From NCBI RefSeq assembly GCF_030818935.1, contig NZ_JAUTBD010000001.1, positions 2,170,001-2,234,000 on the forward strand: DNA of 64,000 bases, read 5' to 3'. A model generated the notes under the pieces. It had not been told where the DNA came from, did not search any database, and saw only the letters and a program-made list of their open reading frames with translations. The stretch's first letter is position 1, and every line of letters begins with the position of its first letter. The position numbers were made by a program, and so were the translations under genes. Origin of the DNA: Microbacterium sp. SORGH_AS_1204. GTDB lineage: Bacteria; Actinomycetota; Actinomycetes; Actinomycetales; Microbacteriaceae. Below, in pieces: positions 24,648 through 33,177 of this stretch.

Positions 24648-25160
24648 TCAGTCCGCGAACATGACGTCGACCTGGATCTCGGCGGCGATGCGCTCCAGAT
24701 CGGCGACGAGGTCGTCGACCTCGACGTCGGGACCGACGACGACGGTGATCAAGGCCTCGAACAGGCGTCCGCCGGCCATCGCGGCATCCGTCGTCTGCGT
24801 CGACATGCGCTCGATGCTCACGCCGCGGGCGCTCAGGGCGCTGGAGACGTCGTGCACGATGCCCGGGCGGTCGTTGCCGACGACATCGAGGGTGACGCTG
24901 TGGGGCGCGGATGCCGTTCCCTCGGGCGCACCCGTGTGCACCGTTACGGCGAGGGTCGCGGACAGTCCCTCGAGCGCGGCACGCAGCGCGTCGGCGCGTT
25001 CGGCCGCGACCGAGACCTCGACGATCCCCGCGAAGGCCCCGGCGAGCTCGGCCAGTTCACTGTTCTCCCAGTTGCCGCCGTGGGTCTGGACGATCTCGGC
25101 GACCGCCGACACCAGGCCGGCACGATCGTCTCCGACGACGGTGAGCACGAGGGTGGTCAT
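24648..25160 (-). CDS. ACT-domain protein, GcvR-like
   Basis: 170 residues, two ACT domains in tandem: residues 1-75 (LTVVGDDRAGLVSAVAEI) and 90-165 (LDVVGNDRPGIVHDVSSAL). The double ACT layout with no enzymatic domain matches glycine-cleavage regulator GcvR-like proteins, which sense amino acids. The ligand is unknown here and no gcv genes are near. TACGCT lies six bases before the ATG. Confidence 0.85.
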   Translation of the reverse strand: MTTLVLTVVGDDRAGLVSAVAEIVQTHGGNWENSELAELAGAFAGIVEVSVAAERADALRAALEGLSATLAVTVHTGAPEGTASAPHSVTLDVVGNDRPGIVHDVSSALSARGVSIERMSTQTTDAAMAGGRLFEALITVVVGPDVEVDDLVADLERIAAEIQVDVMFAD

Positions 25161-25166
25161 GGCCCC

Positions 25167-25172
25167 AGCGTA
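25167..25172 (-). promoter_or_regulatory. -10 box of the ACT gene (TACGCT)
   Basis: TACGCT, then GGGGCC, then the ATG at 25160. Confidence 0.6.
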
Positions 25173-25219
25173 GCGAGCGGCCCTGCTACCGTGGGGTTTT
25201 CGAGGCAGGGGGTGAGTTC

Positions 25220-25498
25220 GTGATCGCATCACTCATCGGCATGCTCAACCTGCTGCTGGCCGCGACCGAGCTCGCTCTCACTCCCGGCGGGGGTGCGCCG
25301 TTGCTCGCGATGGCGCTGGCCGCCGCGCTGGTCGCCGCGACCGTCGTCGTCCTCACCCTCGTGCCCGCTCTCGGCGCCGGCATCGCGCCGCCGGCGCCGC
25401 GGCCCATCGACCCGTCGGCCCCGCTCGCCCAGAGCGACCCCGATGCGTCCGGCCACCCACGCCCGCGCGCTCCGGGTCTGTCGACCCGCGTCGCCTGA
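25220..25498 (+). CDS. Small membrane protein preceding the YidC paralogue (DUF6412-like)
   Basis: 92 residues from a GTG. Two hydrophobic segments (IASLIGMLNLLLAATELAL and LLAMALAAALVAATVVVL) are followed by a Pro-rich hydrophilic tail. Its place directly before a YidC/Oxa1 paralogue matches a gene pair I recall from related genomes (DUF6412 with YidC). A TACCGT box at about 25188-25193 may be its promoter. Function unknown. Confidence 0.6.
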   Translation: MIASLIGMLNLLLAATELALTPGGGAPLLAMALAAALVAATVVVLTLVPALGAGIAPPAPRPIDPSAPLAQSDPDASGHPRPRAPGLSTRVA

Positions 25499-25624
25499 CC
25501 CGACCGTCCCGCCGCCTCGCGGCATCCATCGGCGTTCTCGGCAGGCGACGCCGGTCGCCCGCGCGTCGATTCCTCGCGCCACGCGACCGATCGCCCCCGT
25601 GATCGCCGTACCGAATGGACGCCC

Positions 25625-26359
25625 GTGGACCCTTTCCTCTTTCCTCCCCTCGCCCTGCTGCTCGACCTGGCCACGCGAGCCATGCTCGCCCTGACCGCCG
25701 CCCTCGATCCGCTCGTCGGGTCGGCCGCGGCGGCGGTCGCCGTCGTCGCCGTCACTCTGCTCGTGCGACTGCTCCTCGTCCCCGTCGGGGTGTCGCAGGC
25801 GCGCGCCGAACAAACGCGTGCGCGACTCGCTCCCCGGCTGCGCGTCCTCCGGGAACGCTGGCGGAACGATCCCGAACGCCTTCAACGCGCGACGATGCAG
25901 CTGTACCGCGACGAGAACGTCTCCCCCGCGGCGGCCTGTCTGCCCCTCCTCGCGCAAGCTCCTGTCGTCGGGCTGCTGTACGCCGTCTTCCTACATCCCA
26001 CCGTCGGCGGACAGGCGAACGCGCTGCTCGCCCACGACCTCCTCGGCGTTCCGCTGGGTCGGAGCCTGGTCGCGGCCCTGACGTCGGGCACGGCCGATGG
26101 GACGACCCTCGTCGTCTTCGGCTCGCTGGTGGCGGTGATCGTCTTCGCCGTCGAGCTCACGCGCCGCTGGCTGCGGCCGTCGGTCGACCCTGCGGCACCC
26201 GCCTGGACGACGACGATCACGGGGGTTCTGCCGTTCTCGACCGCGGTGGTCGCGCTCTTCGTGCCGCTCGCGGCGGCGCTGTATCTGGCCGTGACGACGG
26301 TGTGGACGCTGGTGCAGCGCGTGCTGCTGCGGCGGCGGTACCCGCTGCCGCAGGGGTGA
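25625..26359 (+). CDS. YidC/Oxa1-family membrane insertase paralogue
   Basis: 244 residues from a GTG. Membrane insertase fold: first helix LALLLDLATRAMLALTAAL, second with VTLLVRLLLVPVGVSQ, then the cytosolic helical region ERLQRATMQLYRDENVSPAAACLPLLAQAPVVGLLY and three further helices. The Arg in LLVRLLLVP occupies the position of the hydrophilic-groove arginine. It lacks the large periplasmic domain. Bacteria with two YidC proteins use the second for special membrane proteins; the housekeeping copy would be near rpmH, outside this window. Confidence 0.88.
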   Translation: MDPFLFPPLALLLDLATRAMLALTAALDPLVGSAAAAVAVVAVTLLVRLLLVPVGVSQARAEQTRARLAPRLRVLRERWRNDPERLQRATMQLYRDENVSPAAACLPLLAQAPVVGLLYAVFLHPTVGGQANALLAHDLLGVPLGRSLVAALTSGTADGTTLVVFGSLVAVIVFAVELTRRWLRPSVDPAAPAWTTTITGVLPFSTAVVALFVPLAAALYLAVTTVWTLVQRVLLRRRYPLPQG

Positions 26360-26389
26360 TGGTGCGGTGACGGGATGACGGAGGGGGCG

Positions 26390-27637
26390 TCACTCCACGG
26401 GAACCGCCTGATCCCACCGCCGTGCGCGCGACGCGTTCACCGCGGCCATCGCGAGTACGAGCGATGCCGCGGCGACGGGGAACAGCATCGCCGTCGCCAC
26501 CGACACGCTTTCGGCGACGGCTCCCGTGACCGCCGACGACAGTGCCTGCGCCAGGGTGAGCGCGGAGGCGAGGAGTGTCATCGTCGTCGCGGTGCGTCCG
26601 GCCGGTGCACGGGTGCCGGCCAGGCTGAACAGGGTCACCAGCGCCGGCCCGACGCCCAGGCCCATGAGACAGAGCACGACCGTCACGGTGAGCACCGAGC
26701 CGCCCACGGAGTACGCTCCCGCCGAGGCGAACAGCAGCATCGCGAAGACGACCAGCCGCCACCGCAGCGCGAATCCCGCGGGCAGGACCGCGACCGCGAG
26801 CGCGAGCACCGCCGACCCCACCCCCATCGCGCCGTACAGCAACGCGCCGGCCTCGGGTGCGCCCTGGGCGGCCATGAACGCCGTGAGCGAGGTGAGTGTC
26901 GAGCCGAAGAACGCCCCGACGCCGAAGACGGCGACGACCAGCACGAGAAGGCGGGGATGCCGCAACGCACGCGCGGGCGCCCGCTCACCGCGCGTGGTCG
27001 CGGTCGGTACGACCCGACCCGTCGGGTGCAGCGCGAAGGCGGTGACGAAGACGAGGCTGAGCGCGGCGGCCGCGGCGATGGGCGCCCAGGGATCGGTCAC
27101 GGCGGCGAGAACGCCGACGACGAACGGCCCGATGACGAAGGCCGTCTCGTCCGCGGCCGACTCGTACGCCATCGCGCGCGAGAACGTGCGTTCACGCCGC
27201 TCGGGGGCGACCCGCGCGCCGATGAGCGCCATCACGCGAGCGCGCGACATGGCTGCGGTCTGCGGTCCGGTGAGACCGATCGCGACGGCGACGCCCAGCA
27301 CGATCGCGTCGGCGGCGGAGGAGCTCACGACGACCGGGAAGAGAGCGAGCAGCAGACCGTTCGCGATGCCGGTGGGCACGAGCACCCCCGACTGTCCGTG
27401 TCGGTCGGCGAGGTCGCCCAGCACGGGCCCGGCGACGACGACGCCGATCCCCACCGCGGCGGACGTCAGTCCGCCCAGGGCTACGGACTCCCGCACCGCG
27501 ACGACCAGCGCGAGCACCCCGACCGTCATCATCGCGAAGGGCAACCGGGCCACGAAGGCGACGGGGAAGTACCACGCACCGGCGTGGTGGATCAGGGGGC
27601 GGTGGGCGACGACGCGCTGCGGCGCGGGGGATGTCAT
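26390..27637 (-). CDS. MFS transporter
   Basis: 415 residues from MTSPAPQRVV, twelve hydrophobic segments. The loop between helices 2 and 3 has GDLADRHGQSGVL (MFS motif A). The layout resembles drug/multi-solute exporters of the DHA1 type, but the substrate is not predictable. Convergent with the yidC paralogue gene by 30 bases. Confidence 0.87.
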   Translation of the reverse strand: MTSPAPQRVVAHRPLIHHAGAWYFPVAFVARLPFAMMTVGVLALVVAVRESVALGGLTSAAVGIGVVVAGPVLGDLADRHGQSGVLVPTGIANGLLLALFPVVVSSSAADAIVLGVAVAIGLTGPQTAAMSRARVMALIGARVAPERRERTFSRAMAYESAADETAFVIGPFVVGVLAAVTDPWAPIAAAAALSLVFVTAFALHPTGRVVPTATTRGERAPARALRHPRLLVLVVAVFGVGAFFGSTLTSLTAFMAAQGAPEAGALLYGAMGVGSAVLALAVAVLPAGFALRWRLVVFAMLLFASAGAYSVGGSVLTVTVVLCLMGLGVGPALVTLFSLAGTRAPAGRTATTMTLLASALTLAQALSSAVTGAVAESVSVATAMLFPVAAASLVLAMAAVNASRARRWDQAVPVE

Positions 27638-27813
27638 GGTTCGGTCTCCGGAGGCGGGGGAACGTGCCGCCTTACCGGACCGGGCAGGTAGATGCACCGT
27701 GCAGCGGGAAGATCCCGCTCCACGAGTCTACCCTCGGCGCCCGCGCGCGGTGCCGTCTCCGCCGGCCGCCCCGGACTCGACAGGCCCGCGACGCCTCGAC
27801 GACGATCCCCGAC

Positions 27814-28029
27814 TCACCCGATCAGCGCGGCGATCGCGGCGATCAGCGATGCCAGCGCCAGCACGAGCGCCAGCGCGATGAGCACGGTGTGCACGATCAG
27901 GAACGGCGTCGGCTTTCCCGCGGCATCCTTCGCCCGGGGGTCCTTCGCGACGCGGACATAGAACCGTGGCCACACGACGATGTTGAAGACGGCGTTGGCG
28001 AACAGCAGAGCGATGAGCAGAGGTTCCAC
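27814..28029 (-). CDS. SCO4848-family membrane protein
   Basis: 71 residues from GTG: MEPLLIALLFANAVFNIVV, a cytosolic loop YVRVAKDPRAKDAAGK, then a long C-terminal hydrophobic stretch. Small two-helix proteins of this sort are conserved in actinobacteria (SCO4848-like). TAGGCT lies six bases before the start. Function unknown. Confidence 0.75.
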   Translation of the reverse strand: MEPLLIALLFANAVFNIVVWPRFYVRVAKDPRAKDAAGKPTPFLIVHTVLIALALVLALASLIAAIAALIG

Positions 28030-28035
28030 CCCTCG

Positions 28036-28041
28036 AGCCTA
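28036..28041 (-). promoter_or_regulatory. -10 box of the SCO4848-like gene (TAGGCT)
   Basis: TAGGCT, then CGAGGG, then GTG at 28029. Confidence 0.6.
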
Positions 28042-28052
28042 AGCGCCCGCGA

Positions 28053-28394
28053 TCACGTCGCACACGCGATGCCGCGACGTGCGAAAGGGCGCGCCTCCAG
28101 ACGCGCGTCGGCGATCGACCGACCGCACTGCTCGCAGACGCCGAAGGTGCCGGATGCCACCCGCTCGCGCGCCGCCAGAATCTCGGCGCGCTCGCTCTCG
28201 GCGCCTCGGCGCAGGGCGTCGACCTGCGCCCATTCCCCCGACAGCGTCGATCCCTCGGGATCGTGCTCGTCGTCGGCGGTGGCGTCGGCGCGGTCGTGCC
28301 GCAGGCTGGCCTCGTCGTCGCGCAAGCGGCTCAGTCGGTGCTCGACCTCGCGTTCGCGGTCGTCGAGCATGCGCGTGGCGGTGACGGCATCCAT
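28053..28394 (-). CDS. TraR/DksA-like protein with an incomplete zinc site
   Basis: 113 residues. A long helical hairpin (EREVEHRLSRLRDDEASL ... ALRRGAESERAEILAAR) leads to a C-terminal finger CEQCGRSIADARLEARPF. In DksA/TraR proteins four cysteines bind zinc; here the third position reads ARRGIAC, with Gly where Cys is usual, so only three cysteines remain. The fold may be held without zinc, as in some DksA paralogues. Likely an RNA polymerase secondary-channel regulator. TAGCGT is six bases before the ATG. Confidence 0.82.
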   Translation of the reverse strand: MDAVTATRMLDDREREVEHRLSRLRDDEASLRHDRADATADDEHDPEGSTLSGEWAQVDALRRGAESERAEILAARERVASGTFGVCEQCGRSIADARLEARPFARRGIACAT

Positions 28395-28400
28395 GCTCCG

Positions 28401-28406
28401 ACGCTA
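28401..28406 (-). promoter_or_regulatory. -10 box of the DksA-like gene (TAGCGT)
   Basis: TAGCGT, then CGGAGC, then the ATG at 28394. Confidence 0.6.
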
Positions 28407-28447
28407 GCCCCTGCCTCCGACATCGCGGCTGCGGCAGGATCGGGCGC

Positions 28448-28804
28448 ATGAGCGAACTGCGCCGTCACTGGACACCGACCGCCGTGGCGTTCCTCGTGCT
28501 GGCGGTGGCCGGACTCGTGGGCACCTGGATCTTCAACGCCTTCGCGATCGTGCAGATGCGCGATTTCGTCGGCGACCTCGTCTCGAGCGGCCCGGCGGTG
28601 TCGTCGATCACGGTCGATCTGCTGGTCGTCGCGATCGCCGGGAGCATCTTCATCATCGTCGAGGCCCGGCGGCTCGGCATGCGGTTCGCGTGGCTGTACA
28701 TCGTGCTGTCGGGGATCACCGCGTTCGCCTTCACGTTCCCGTTGTTCCTGGCGATGCGCCAGCGCCGACTCAGCGCTCGGGCCGACCAGCGGGGGACCTC
28801 ATGA
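28448..28804 (+). CDS. DUF2834 membrane protein
   Basis: 118 residues, three hydrophobic helices: AVAFLVLAVAGLVGTWIFN, VDLLVVAIAGSIFIIVEA and WLYIVLSGITAFAFTFPLF. The WIFNAF and EARRLGMRFAWLY elements match DUF2834. Divergent from the DksA-like gene. CAGGAT seven bases before the ATG may be its -10 box. Function unknown. Confidence 0.78.
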   Translation: MSELRRHWTPTAVAFLVLAVAGLVGTWIFNAFAIVQMRDFVGDLVSSGPAVSSITVDLLVVAIAGSIFIIVEARRLGMRFAWLYIVLSGITAFAFTFPLFLAMRQRRLSARADQRGTS

Positions 28805-28866
28805 TGCCCCCGATCGAGGGGGTCTCCGACGCCCCCGTCGACAGCGTCATCCGGAGAGACTGAGAC

Positions 28867-29922
28867 GTGCGCATTCCCGACCTCCGCGCGGTCCGCGGCA
28901 GCCTGAACGTCCGCGCCCCCCGCCGCGTCCCCCTGCTGCAGGTGGCGAAGTCCGCCGTCGCGATCGTCGCCGCCTGGCTGATCGCGGGGTGGCTGATACA
29001 GGGGCCGCCGCCGATCTTCGCCGCGATCGCGGCGCTCCTGGTCGTTCAGCCGAGCGTCAACCAGTCCTTCACACGTGCCGTCGAGCGCAGCGTGGGCGTG
29101 ATCGTGGGCGTGGTCATCGCCTCGCTTCTGGGCCTGGCCTTCGGATCGCAGCCGTGGGTCGCCCTGCTCTCGGCCGGCGTCGCCCTCCTGGTGGCCTGGG
29201 CGGCGCGCATCTCCCCCGGTGCGACGAATCAGATCGCGATCAGCGCCCTCCTGGTGCTCGCCCTCGGCACCGCCACCCCCAACTACGCCCTGGACCGCGT
29301 CCTGGAGACGCTCATCGGCGCGGCGATCGGCATCGTCGTCAACGCGGTGCTCGTTCCCCCGGTGCTCGTCCCCGCCGCGCGCGAGAAGGTCGACACCCTG
29401 GGGCGCGAGCTCGCCGCCGCGATGGAGCGCCTCGCCGATGCCCTCGAGACACCGCAGACGCCGGCCTCGCTCGAGGGGCTCCTGATCGAAGCGCGCCTGC
29501 TCCGGCCGGTTCGGGATGCCGCGGCCGACGCCCTCCGCGACGGCGAGGACTCGCTCGCCCTGAACCCCCGCAGCGGACGCCACCGGGCCGATCTCGCCGC
29601 GATGGGCGACCTCCTCGAGCGCTTCAGTCCCGTCGTGACGCAGACGGTGGGCATGACCCGGGCGGTGTACGACGGCTACGAGCGCTCGATCGCCGACGAG
29701 CCCGCCGTGCGCGCGATCGCCGAGCAGCTGCGCCGCGCCGCGCACGACGTGCGCCTCGCCTTCGCGCTGGACTCCGGCGCCGATCGCCCGGTGGACGAGG
29801 CGCCGGCGCTGACCCGCCCGCTGCAGATCCAGACGCCCTCCCCGGCGCATTGGGTGCTCGTGGGCTCGATGCTGACCGACCTTCACCGCGTGCACGAGAC
29901 GCTGCGCGACGACGGGTTCTGA
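28867..29922 (+). CDS. FUSC-family membrane protein
   Basis: 351 residues from GTG. The N-terminal half has six hydrophobic segments in the pattern of FUSC/aromatic acid exporter proteins, including AIAALLVVQPSVNQSFTRAVERSVGVIVGV; the C-terminal half is a cytosolic helical domain with DVRLAFALDSG. Relatives export aromatic acids or fusaric acid, but distant members have no known substrate. It lies 62 bases after the DUF2834 gene in the same direction. Confidence 0.85.
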   Translation: MRIPDLRAVRGSLNVRAPRRVPLLQVAKSAVAIVAAWLIAGWLIQGPPPIFAAIAALLVVQPSVNQSFTRAVERSVGVIVGVVIASLLGLAFGSQPWVALLSAGVALLVAWAARISPGATNQIAISALLVLALGTATPNYALDRVLETLIGAAIGIVVNAVLVPPVLVPAAREKVDTLGRELAAAMERLADALETPQTPASLEGLLIEARLLRPVRDAAADALRDGEDSLALNPRSGRHRADLAAMGDLLERFSPVVTQTVGMTRAVYDGYERSIADEPAVRAIAEQLRRAAHDVRLAFALDSGADRPVDEAPALTRPLQIQTPSPAHWVLVGSMLTDLHRVHETLRDDGF

Positions 29923-30025
29923 CAGATCCCGGATGCCGAGTGCACGCACTCGTCGTTCCGGTTTCGCGCCTGCGAATCTCCCCCGTCCGGGCCGCCTCGC
30001 CTGCGTGCGCTGGTTGACTGGACGC

Positions 30026-30682
30026 ATGGGTACCGCGATGTTCCCCCTCGAAGCCGTCCTGTTTCCGCACACGCCGCTGGCGCTGCGGATCTTCGAGGAG
30101 CGCTATCTCGTCATGCTCGGCCGCCTGCTCGACGAGACGGATCCGGCCTTCGGCGTCGTTCTGATCGAACGCGGTTCCGAGACGGGCGGCGGCGACCAGC
30201 GCTTCGCCCTCGGCACGATGGCACAGCTGAGTCACGTCGTCCCCCAGGCGGGCCAGATGCAGATCGTCGCGCGCGGCACAGCACGCTTCGAGATCGTCGA
30301 GTGGCTCGACGACGCCCCCTACCCCCGCGCCGACGTGCGCACCCTGCCCGACCTGGAGTGGAACGACGCGCTGCTCCCGCTCCTCGACGAGGCGGAGAAG
30401 ATTGTGCGGCGCGTCCTGTCGCGCGCGCAGCAGTTCGGAGGCACGCGGTGGGATCCCGAGGTGGAACTGTCGGAAGACCCCCTCCCCCGGGCGTGGCAGG
30501 TCGCGGCCATCGCCCCGCTCGGCGAACTCGACCAGATGGAACTGCTGCGGTCGCCGACCCTGGGCGGGCTGCTGCGGGCGACCATCGATCTCACGCTCGC
30601 GGCCGAGCCCCTGCTGGCCGACCCGGTTCCCGACGGGGTCATCGTGGTCGACGACGACGCAGACGGTTCCGACGACGACTGA
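30026..30682 (+). CDS. LON substrate-binding domain protein
   Basis: 218 residues from MGTAMFPLEAVLFPHTPL. The whole N-terminal 190 residues match the LON N-terminal domain (FEERYLVMLGRLLDETDPAFGVVLIERG), without the AAA or protease modules of Lon itself. Stand-alone LON domain proteins are widespread in actinobacteria; they may bind unfolded or regulatory proteins. The C-terminus ends in an acidic run (VVDDDADGSDDD). TTGACT six bases ahead of the ATG may be a weak leaderless -10. Confidence 0.85.
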   Translation: MGTAMFPLEAVLFPHTPLALRIFEERYLVMLGRLLDETDPAFGVVLIERGSETGGGDQRFALGTMAQLSHVVPQAGQMQIVARGTARFEIVEWLDDAPYPRADVRTLPDLEWNDALLPLLDEAEKIVRRVLSRAQQFGGTRWDPEVELSEDPLPRAWQVAAIAPLGELDQMELLRSPTLGGLLRATIDLTLAAEPLLADPVPDGVIVVDDDADGSDDD

Positions 30683-30819
30683 CGCGAATCCGCGCGTGCT
30701 TCAGCGTGCTCACGCGGACTCGCACGGATGCCGCACGCACGGTCCGCCGACACGTCGACGCTGCGTGCCGACACTGGCCCGGTATCTCGAGCACCGCGCC
30801 GCAGAACTCTCGCGCGAGA

Positions 30820-30850
30820 CCCGGGAGCACCGCGGCTTCGGTGTCCCGGG
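30820..30850 (-). terminator. Hairpin after the PEP mutase-like gene
   Basis: CCCGGGAGCACCG (30820-30832) pairs with CGGTGTCCCGGG (30839-30850) with one bulged base and a six-base loop, 9 bases past the stop at 30859. Confidence 0.65.
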
Positions 30851-30858
30851 TTCGCACA

Positions 30859-31635
30859 TCAGTTGAGCGCGCGCACCGACGACGGGATCACGCCGTCGCC
30901 GTAGAGGTCTCGAGCGAGATCCTGCAGGGCGGTCAGCGCGACGCGCTGCGTCAGCGGTCCGTAGGAGATGCGCGCGACGCCGAGCTTCTCGTACTCCCCC
31001 GCAGAGGGCGCGCCGGGAAAGCCGATGACGCTCAGGCGGCGCTCCCCGAGCCCCTCGACCAGACGGCGCGTCGTCTCGGCGTCGAGCAGACCCGGCACGA
31101 AGACCGAGGTGGCGCCGGCGTCGAGGAAGGCGCGTCCGCGCTTCACGGCATCCGTGATCTTATCGTCGAGCGGGCGATCGCCGCCCTTCACGAACACATC
31201 GGTACGGGCGTTGAGGACGAACGGCACCCCCTCCGCCGCGCCCGCCGCGATCACGGCCTCCACCGCCGCCACGGCCTCGTCGAACGGCTTGACGCGGTCT
31301 TCGACATTGGCTCCGACGACGCCCACACCGATCGCGCGGCGGGTGGTCTCGCCGGGGTTTCCGAATCCGGCATCCAGATCGACTGTCACCGGCACGTCGA
31401 CAGCGGCGACGATGCGACCGACCATGTCGAGCATGACCTCGAGGGGGATGTTCTCGCCGTCTTCGTAGCCGAAGGTCGCGGCGATGGAGTGCCCGGCCGT
31501 GGCCAGGGCCTTCGTCTCGGGGAGTGCCGCGACGGCCTGCGCCGACACGACGTCCCAGATGTTCACAACCCGCAGGATCTCGGGTGCGGTGTGCAGCTCG
31601 GCGAACGTCCGCGCCCGGTCGGCGAGGGCGCTCAC
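30859..31635 (-). CDS. Isocitrate lyase/PEP mutase superfamily protein
   Basis: 258 residues. The fold's metal and catalytic region is clear: NIWDVVSAQAVA, TVDLDAGFGN, GANVEDRVKPF and VLNARTDVF. The catalytic Cys loop of isocitrate lyase (KKCGH) is absent, so this belongs to the oxaloacetate decarboxylase, PEP mutase or methylisocitrate lyase-like group. Substrate is unknown. It overlaps the upstream oxidoreductase gene by four bases (ATGA), so the two are translated together. Confidence 0.87.
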   Translation of the reverse strand: MSALADRARTFAELHTAPEILRVVNIWDVVSAQAVAALPETKALATAGHSIAATFGYEDGENIPLEVMLDMVGRIVAAVDVPVTVDLDAGFGNPGETTRRAIGVGVVGANVEDRVKPFDEAVAAVEAVIAAGAAEGVPFVLNARTDVFVKGGDRPLDDKITDAVKRGRAFLDAGATSVFVPGLLDAETTRRLVEGLGERRLSVIGFPGAPSAGEYEKLGVARISYGPLTQRVALTALQDLARDLYGDGVIPSSVRALN

Positions 31636-32297
31636 GCGTCGCTCCGCGCGCCATCGGCGACGATGGCCTCGGCGATGAGCGTCTCGCCGGCACCGAAGCG
31701 GATGAAGCGTCCGATCGTCGCGGGCTGCACCAGCGCCGCCGCCACGACCGCGGCGACGTCGGCGCGTCCGACCTCCGCCTTGCCCTGGGGTGCGGTCGAG
31801 ATGCGACCGGTCGGCGGTTCGGTGGTCAAGGTGCCGGGGCCCAGGATCGTCCAGTCGAGGTCGCTGGCGCGCAGGTGGTCGTCGGCGGCGAGCTTCGCGT
31901 CGGCGTAGGCGAAGAAGGCGTCATCGGGGTCGATACCGTGATCCGGCGTGGATCCGATCCACGACACCATGACGAACCGCCGTACGCCGGCCTTCGATGC
32001 CGCGTCCACCGCGCGCTGGGCGGCGTCACGGTCGACGGCGTAGGTGCGATCGGCGTCACCGCCGCCGGCTCCGGCCGACCACACCACGGCATCCGCGCCC
32101 GAGAACGCCTCCGCCATGTCGTCAACGCCGGCCTTCTCGACGTCGAGCACCAGCGGCGTCGCGCCGACCCGCTCGATGTCACCCGACTGGTCAGCGTTGC
32201 GGATGACGGACGTGGCCTCGTCTCCCCGGTCGGCGAGCAGCTGCGCGAGGTGCAGCGCGACCTTTCCGTGTCCTCCGATGATCACGATGCGTTCCAT
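31632..32297 (-). CDS. NAD(P)-binding protein, atypical SDR
   Basis: 221 residues. The nucleotide site IIGGHGKVALHLAQLL is at residues 5-20; DADRTYAVDRDAAQRAVDA and VSWIGS follow, as in SDR_a5/NmrA-like proteins of unknown substrate. The usual Tyr-x3-Lys is present as YADAKLAADD. It is between the PPOX and PEP-mutase-like genes, one base apart from the former, suggesting one three-gene operon on this strand. Confidence 0.85.
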   Translation of the reverse strand: MERIVIIGGHGKVALHLAQLLADRGDEATSVIRNADQSGDIERVGATPLVLDVEKAGVDDMAEAFSGADAVVWSAGAGGGDADRTYAVDRDAAQRAVDAASKAGVRRFVMVSWIGSTPDHGIDPDDAFFAYADAKLAADDHLRASDLDWTILGPGTLTTEPPTGRISTAPQGKAEVGRADVAAVVAAALVQPATIGRFIRFGAGETLIAEAIVADGARSDA

Positions 32298-32298
32298 G

Positions 32299-32682
32299 TC
32301 ACTGTCCTCCCACGTTCTCGATCGACATCTTCAGAATCACCCGGTCGGCGCGGTCGGGTGGCGCCTCCTGATCGGCATTGCCGTAGCGCTGCCCCAGGTG
32401 CACGTAGAACGCGCCCTCCGGGTCGGGCACGGTCTCGACGAGACGCCCGCGCACCTCGATGTAGCGGTAGGGCTGGTCGGGGTCGAAGACCATGAGGCTC
32501 ATCGACGGGTTCTTCTGCAGGTTGCGGTACTTCTGCCGTGTCACGGTGTGCGTGAAGAGCAGGTGCTCGCCGTCGAAGTCGAACCACATCGGGTTGACCT
32601 GCACCGTGCCGTCGGGCCGGACGGTGCCGAGGCTGCCGTAGTTCGGGTTCTCGAGCAGATCGCGCTGCGCGTCGGGGATCAT
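32299..32682 (-). CDS. PPOX-class F420-dependent oxidoreductase-like protein
   Basis: 127 residues starting MIPDAQRDLLENPNYGSL. The split-barrel motif GTVRPDGTVQVNPMWFDFDG and HTVTRQKYRNLQKNPSMSL match the actinobacterial F420-dependent/flavin-binding PPOX group. Cofactor F420 is inferred from family; the window shows no F420 biosynthesis gene. First gene of a likely operon with the SDR and PEP-mutase-like genes. Confidence 0.87.
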   Translation of the reverse strand: MIPDAQRDLLENPNYGSLGTVRPDGTVQVNPMWFDFDGEHLLFTHTVTRQKYRNLQKNPSMSLMVFDPDQPYRYIEVRGRLVETVPDPEGAFYVHLGQRYGNADQEAPPDRADRVILKMSIENVGGQ

Positions 32683-32755
32683 CCGTGTCCTTTCGCCGAG
32701 TGTGCGAGCACGACCCTACGCAGCACCTCCGACATCGACCGGCGGGGTTGACGCC

Positions 32756-33154
32756 TCAGCCCACGTCGCCGTCGACGTAGACCCACCGCCCGCCGCGGCG
32801 GACGAACCGACTCCGTTCGCGCAGTTCTGCGTCGATCCCATGCTGCCGCCAGGACGCGCGGAAGGTCACCGTCGCGGCATCCCCGTCTTCCTCGGCCCCC
32901 TCGATGACGAGTCCGTGCCACACGGTGCCGTCGTCGGCGACGACTTCGTCGGGACGTGTCCGCGGATGCCATGACCGCTCGAGGTGCGCCGCGTCGCCGA
33001 TGACGAAGGCGGTGTAGCGCGAGCGCATCAGCCTCTCAGCGGTCGGCGCGGCCGCCCCGTCGAGGATCGGGCTGCAGCATTCGCCGAACGTTCCCCCTCC
33101 GCACGGGCACGGCGCCTGGGTGGACGGACGCACGGATGCCGAGCCGAAGGACAT
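32756..33154 (-). CDS. YchJ-family protein with SEC-C motif
   Basis: 132 residues. N-terminal CPCGGGTFGECC is the SEC-C/YchJ zinc-binding motif, followed by RLMRSRYTAFVIGDAAHLERSWHP and TVTFRASWR, the NTF2-like YchJ core. Function is unknown, although relatives are UPF0225 proteins. TAGAGT six bases before the ATG is the likely promoter box. Confidence 0.9.
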   Translation of the reverse strand: MSFGSASVRPSTQAPCPCGGGTFGECCSPILDGAAAPTAERLMRSRYTAFVIGDAAHLERSWHPRTRPDEVVADDGTVWHGLVIEGAEEDGDAATVTFRASWRQHGIDAELRERSRFVRRGGRWVYVDGDVG

Positions 33155-33160
33155 CCCGCC

Positions 33161-33166
33161 ACTCTA
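33161..33166 (-). promoter_or_regulatory. -10 box of the YchJ-like gene (TAGAGT)
   Basis: TAGAGT, then GGCGGG, then the ATG at 33154. Confidence 0.6.
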
Positions 33167-33177
33167 GGCCGAGCGCC

